From the IMG/VR virus record IMGVR_UViG_3300021181_000031, positions 1 through 32,373 of that record: a stretch of DNA of 32,373 nucleotides; one strand, 5' to 3'. Below, piece by piece: positions 31,144 through 32,373 of the stretch; within the stretch, counting starts at the first letter, position 1; every line of letters begins with the position of its first letter. The notes beneath the pieces are model-generated. The model did no database searches, was not told where the DNA came from, and saw only the letters and a list, made by a program, of their open reading frames with translations. The position numbers and the translations under genes were made by a program. Origin of the DNA: a virus.

Positions 31144-31256
31144 TATTGATTGGAAATAAATGTAACAATTGTGGTATGAATAGATGGTACGTCACTAATC
31201 ACAATAATGCATATCAATGCATATGCTGTTCTTATATCTGGCTGGTGACGGCATGA
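31140..31256 (+). CDS. mini zinc-ribbon protein, 38 aa
   Basis: Starts in an ATGA overlap with the preceding stop. Two C-x-x-C pairs (KCNNCGMNRWY and CICCSYIW) at zinc-ribbon spacing, with little else. The downstream gene starts in its stop codon (ATGA again), so the gene is embedded in a tight translational chain, which supports it despite its size. Confidence 0.6.
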   Translation: MILIGNKCNNCGMNRWYVTNHNNAYQCICCSYIWLVTA

Positions 31257-31552
31257 AAGACAATATAACTATAAGTAGAACTAAGCTTAGGCATTTATTG
31301 GGAGATTTCCTAATGTTCTGCAAGCAGCAAAAAACTATAGATGATTTTAAGATCAAAGAATGGATCAGAAAGAATTTTCCGGAGGAATATATGATGAAAT
31401 GGGAATTTGATAATGAAGAGATCAAGGAATTTTTAGTTGATTTTCTAAGATATTTGCACGATAATCGCATGTGTTCTTTTGAATTATCCCAACTGTATGG
31501 AAGACAGGTCGAATTATCAAAAGAGTACATGAACTTCGTTAGAGATAAATGA
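31253..31552 (+). CDS. unknown helical protein, 99 aa
   Basis: I use ATG 31253, which overlaps the previous stop, rather than an upstream in-frame ATG at 31217 that lies inside the zinc-ribbon gene. The sequence (MKDNITISRTKLRHLLGDFL; KEFLVDFLRYLHDNRMCSFE) is all-helical and charged, with no motif for catalysis or DNA binding that I recognise. Confidence 0.6.
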   Translation: MKDNITISRTKLRHLLGDFLMFCKQQKTIDDFKIKEWIRKNFPEEYMMKWEFDNEEIKEFLVDFLRYLHDNRMCSFELSQLYGRQVELSKEYMNFVRDK

Positions 31553-31553
31553 T

Positions 31554-31763
31554 ATGCCAATACCATTACAGCTTTACTTATTAGATGAGGACAACACCGA
31601 GCTGGCTCAGCTTAGACGTGAAATCGAAGAAGTGGATTTGTCGTGCAATAAGGTTAGGAAGGCACTATTTGCTAGGCATAATGAACTTTCTAAGATGTAT
31701 TTGGAAATCCATCAAAGATTAGAGGTAATAGAATCAAGCATATGTAAAGGTAAATATGGATAA
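31554..31763 (+). CDS. small coiled-coil protein, 69 aa
   Basis: One base after the previous stop. Residues 12-60 are a continuous amphipathic helix (NTELAQLRREIEEVDLSCNK, LSKMYLEIHQRLEVIESS), likely an oligomerising coiled coil. Last gene of the plus-strand cluster; the convergent RusA-like gene ends 25 bases away. Confidence 0.55.
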   Translation: MPIPLQLYLLDEDNTELAQLRREIEEVDLSCNKVRKALFARHNELSKMYLEIHQRLEVIESSICKGKYG

Positions 31764-31787
31764 TCAATCCTATAAATGCAAAAATGA

Positions 31788-32213
31788 TCATCCATCAAAG
31801 AACTCTATCTTACAAAAATCAATCTTGCCTACTTGCTGGCAATATTCCCATTTTATCTTTGGATCATCATCAGCTTTTCCTCTAGCTAACCCAGGAAGAA
31901 TAAAGCTGGCTATCTCATCGCGAATATATTTAAATGCGTACTGCAAGTTATCAGAATCTAGCTGTCTCTTTCCTCCCCTAGTTAATCTAACTGTACAAGG
32001 ATATGGAAGAATCCGACTTACTCCAGAAACAGCGGTCTGATTTGCAAAAGCTGTCCATAGATACACGTATTGCTTTTTCTTGCGTTTAGTCTTAGCATAT
32101 CTAGGCTCATTGGTCATGTTTGCGGTTGAATCAACCTTTAAGGCAAAGGTCCAAACGATACTAGGTTTACTATTTTCAATTTTCTCATCCAGATCATGTA
32201 AATTTTCGTTCAT
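31788..32213 (-). CDS. RusA-like Holliday-junction resolvase
   Basis: A 141-residue protein. The conserved RusA pattern is visible at residues about 90-125: RLTRGGKRQLDSDNLQYAFK, where D-x-D-N supplies two metal ligands and the following Lys is catalytic, then YIRDEIASFILPGLARGKAD with DDDPKIKWEY for the remaining acidic residues. Length matches the family (about 120-140). RusA enzymes resolve four-way junctions during phage recombination and before packaging. The N-terminus has a Trp-x-Phe-ALKV strand and a lysine-rich loop. A plus-strand frame over the same bases is a shadow. Confidence 0.75.
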   Translation of the reverse strand: MNENLHDLDEKIENSKPSIVWTFALKVDSTANMTNEPRYAKTKRKKKQYVYLWTAFANQTAVSGVSRILPYPCTVRLTRGGKRQLDSDNLQYAFKYIRDEIASFILPGLARGKADDDPKIKWEYCQQVGKIDFCKIEFFDG

Positions 32214-32264
32214 TTGAATGCCTAAAATGTATTAAAGATTAATAGCTATTCTTCAATTTTTTTC

Positions 32265-32373
32265 CTATTCATATTTCCTGCATACAATACAAATTCTTTT
32301 ATCTTTAGGCATCCAAGTCCAAAGGTGTTCTTGGCATTCATTTTTTTTCTTCTTGCATAATCTTGTATTAATC
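32265..32373 (-). CDS. small zinc-ribbon protein, 5' end outside the window
   Basis: The last 35 codons of a minus-strand gene that begins beyond the window. The visible part (LCKKKKNECQEHLWTWMP, then KDKRICIVCRKYE) has two Cys pairs and a W-x-W typical of a short phage zinc ribbon. It precedes the RusA-like gene by about 50 bases and is probably in its operon. Confidence 0.5.
   Translation of the reverse strand, partial: INTRLCKKKKNECQEHLWTWMPKDKRICIVCRKYE

Noticed and set aside
31756-32040. Plus-strand 94-codon frame
   Set aside because: Lies opposite the RusA-like gene, whose conserved motifs are on the minus strand; composition is that of a shadow frame.
1-32373. CRISPR array, insertion sequence, integrase or attachment site
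   Set aside because: No regular repeat-spacer array, transposase, recombinase or terminal repeat pair was found on reading both strands.

Overview
The window is part of an AT-rich tailed double-stranded DNA phage genome, or a contig of one. It carries a large terminase (TerL), a P22/podovirus-type portal (about 690 aa), a scaffold, a coat protein of the N4 gp56-like kind, head-tail joining and tail proteins, three probable DNA-ejection proteins, a small terminase (TerS) candidate, a ParB-like protein and a RusA-like resolvase. No tape-measure, tail-tube or sheath gene is visible, which fits a short-tailed (podovirus-like) virion. No integrase or lysis cassette is recognisable. The host cannot be named from the sequence.

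Layout. (1) 1-4374: mostly minus strand, with four tail-fibre/appendage genes (serine/threonine/glycine-rich, one beta-helix protein, two with a lectin-like C-terminal module) behind a promoter region near 4400, plus a small secreted protein on the plus strand. (2) 4486-11465: plus-strand packaging module with a ribbon-helix-helix protein, TerL and portal. The TerL-portal interval has been invaded by homing elements: a truncated second terminase copy, two HNH endonucleases, a frameshifted small gene, two copies of a three-way-junction RNA leader, and a group I intron interrupting the portal gene after its first 8 bases. (3) 11561-12737: small plus-strand virion-associated genes and a tRNA-like fold. 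(4) 12688-13764: an island of three minus-strand genes inside the plus-strand morphogenesis block. (5) 13810-27076: scaffold, two zinc-ribbon proteins, a structured leader, coat, a strong terminator at 17281, then head-tail, tail and ejection proteins. (6) 27079-28626: small genes diverging from a strong promoter at 27993, flanked by a 33-bp perfect inverted repeat. (7) 28572-30242: minus-strand operon of small zinc-ribbon proteins, a ParB-like protein and TerS. (8) 30243-30601: divergent control region with opposing promoters and structured RNA. (9) 30602-31763: early-type plus-strand small genes, facing a RusA-like resolvase and a truncated zinc-ribbon gene on the minus strand.

The most unusual part is 6.7-9.4 kb. 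A leader of about 80 nt (three-way junction, purine-rich spacer, Shine-Dalgarno, ATG) occurs twice: once before an HNH gene, once fused in frame to a terminase fragment that shares a 164-bp perfectly identical block with the intact terminase inside otherwise diverged sequence. Next to it the portal start is split by a compact group I intron whose core pairings can all be traced by eye. All functional calls come from reading motifs. No database search was run.
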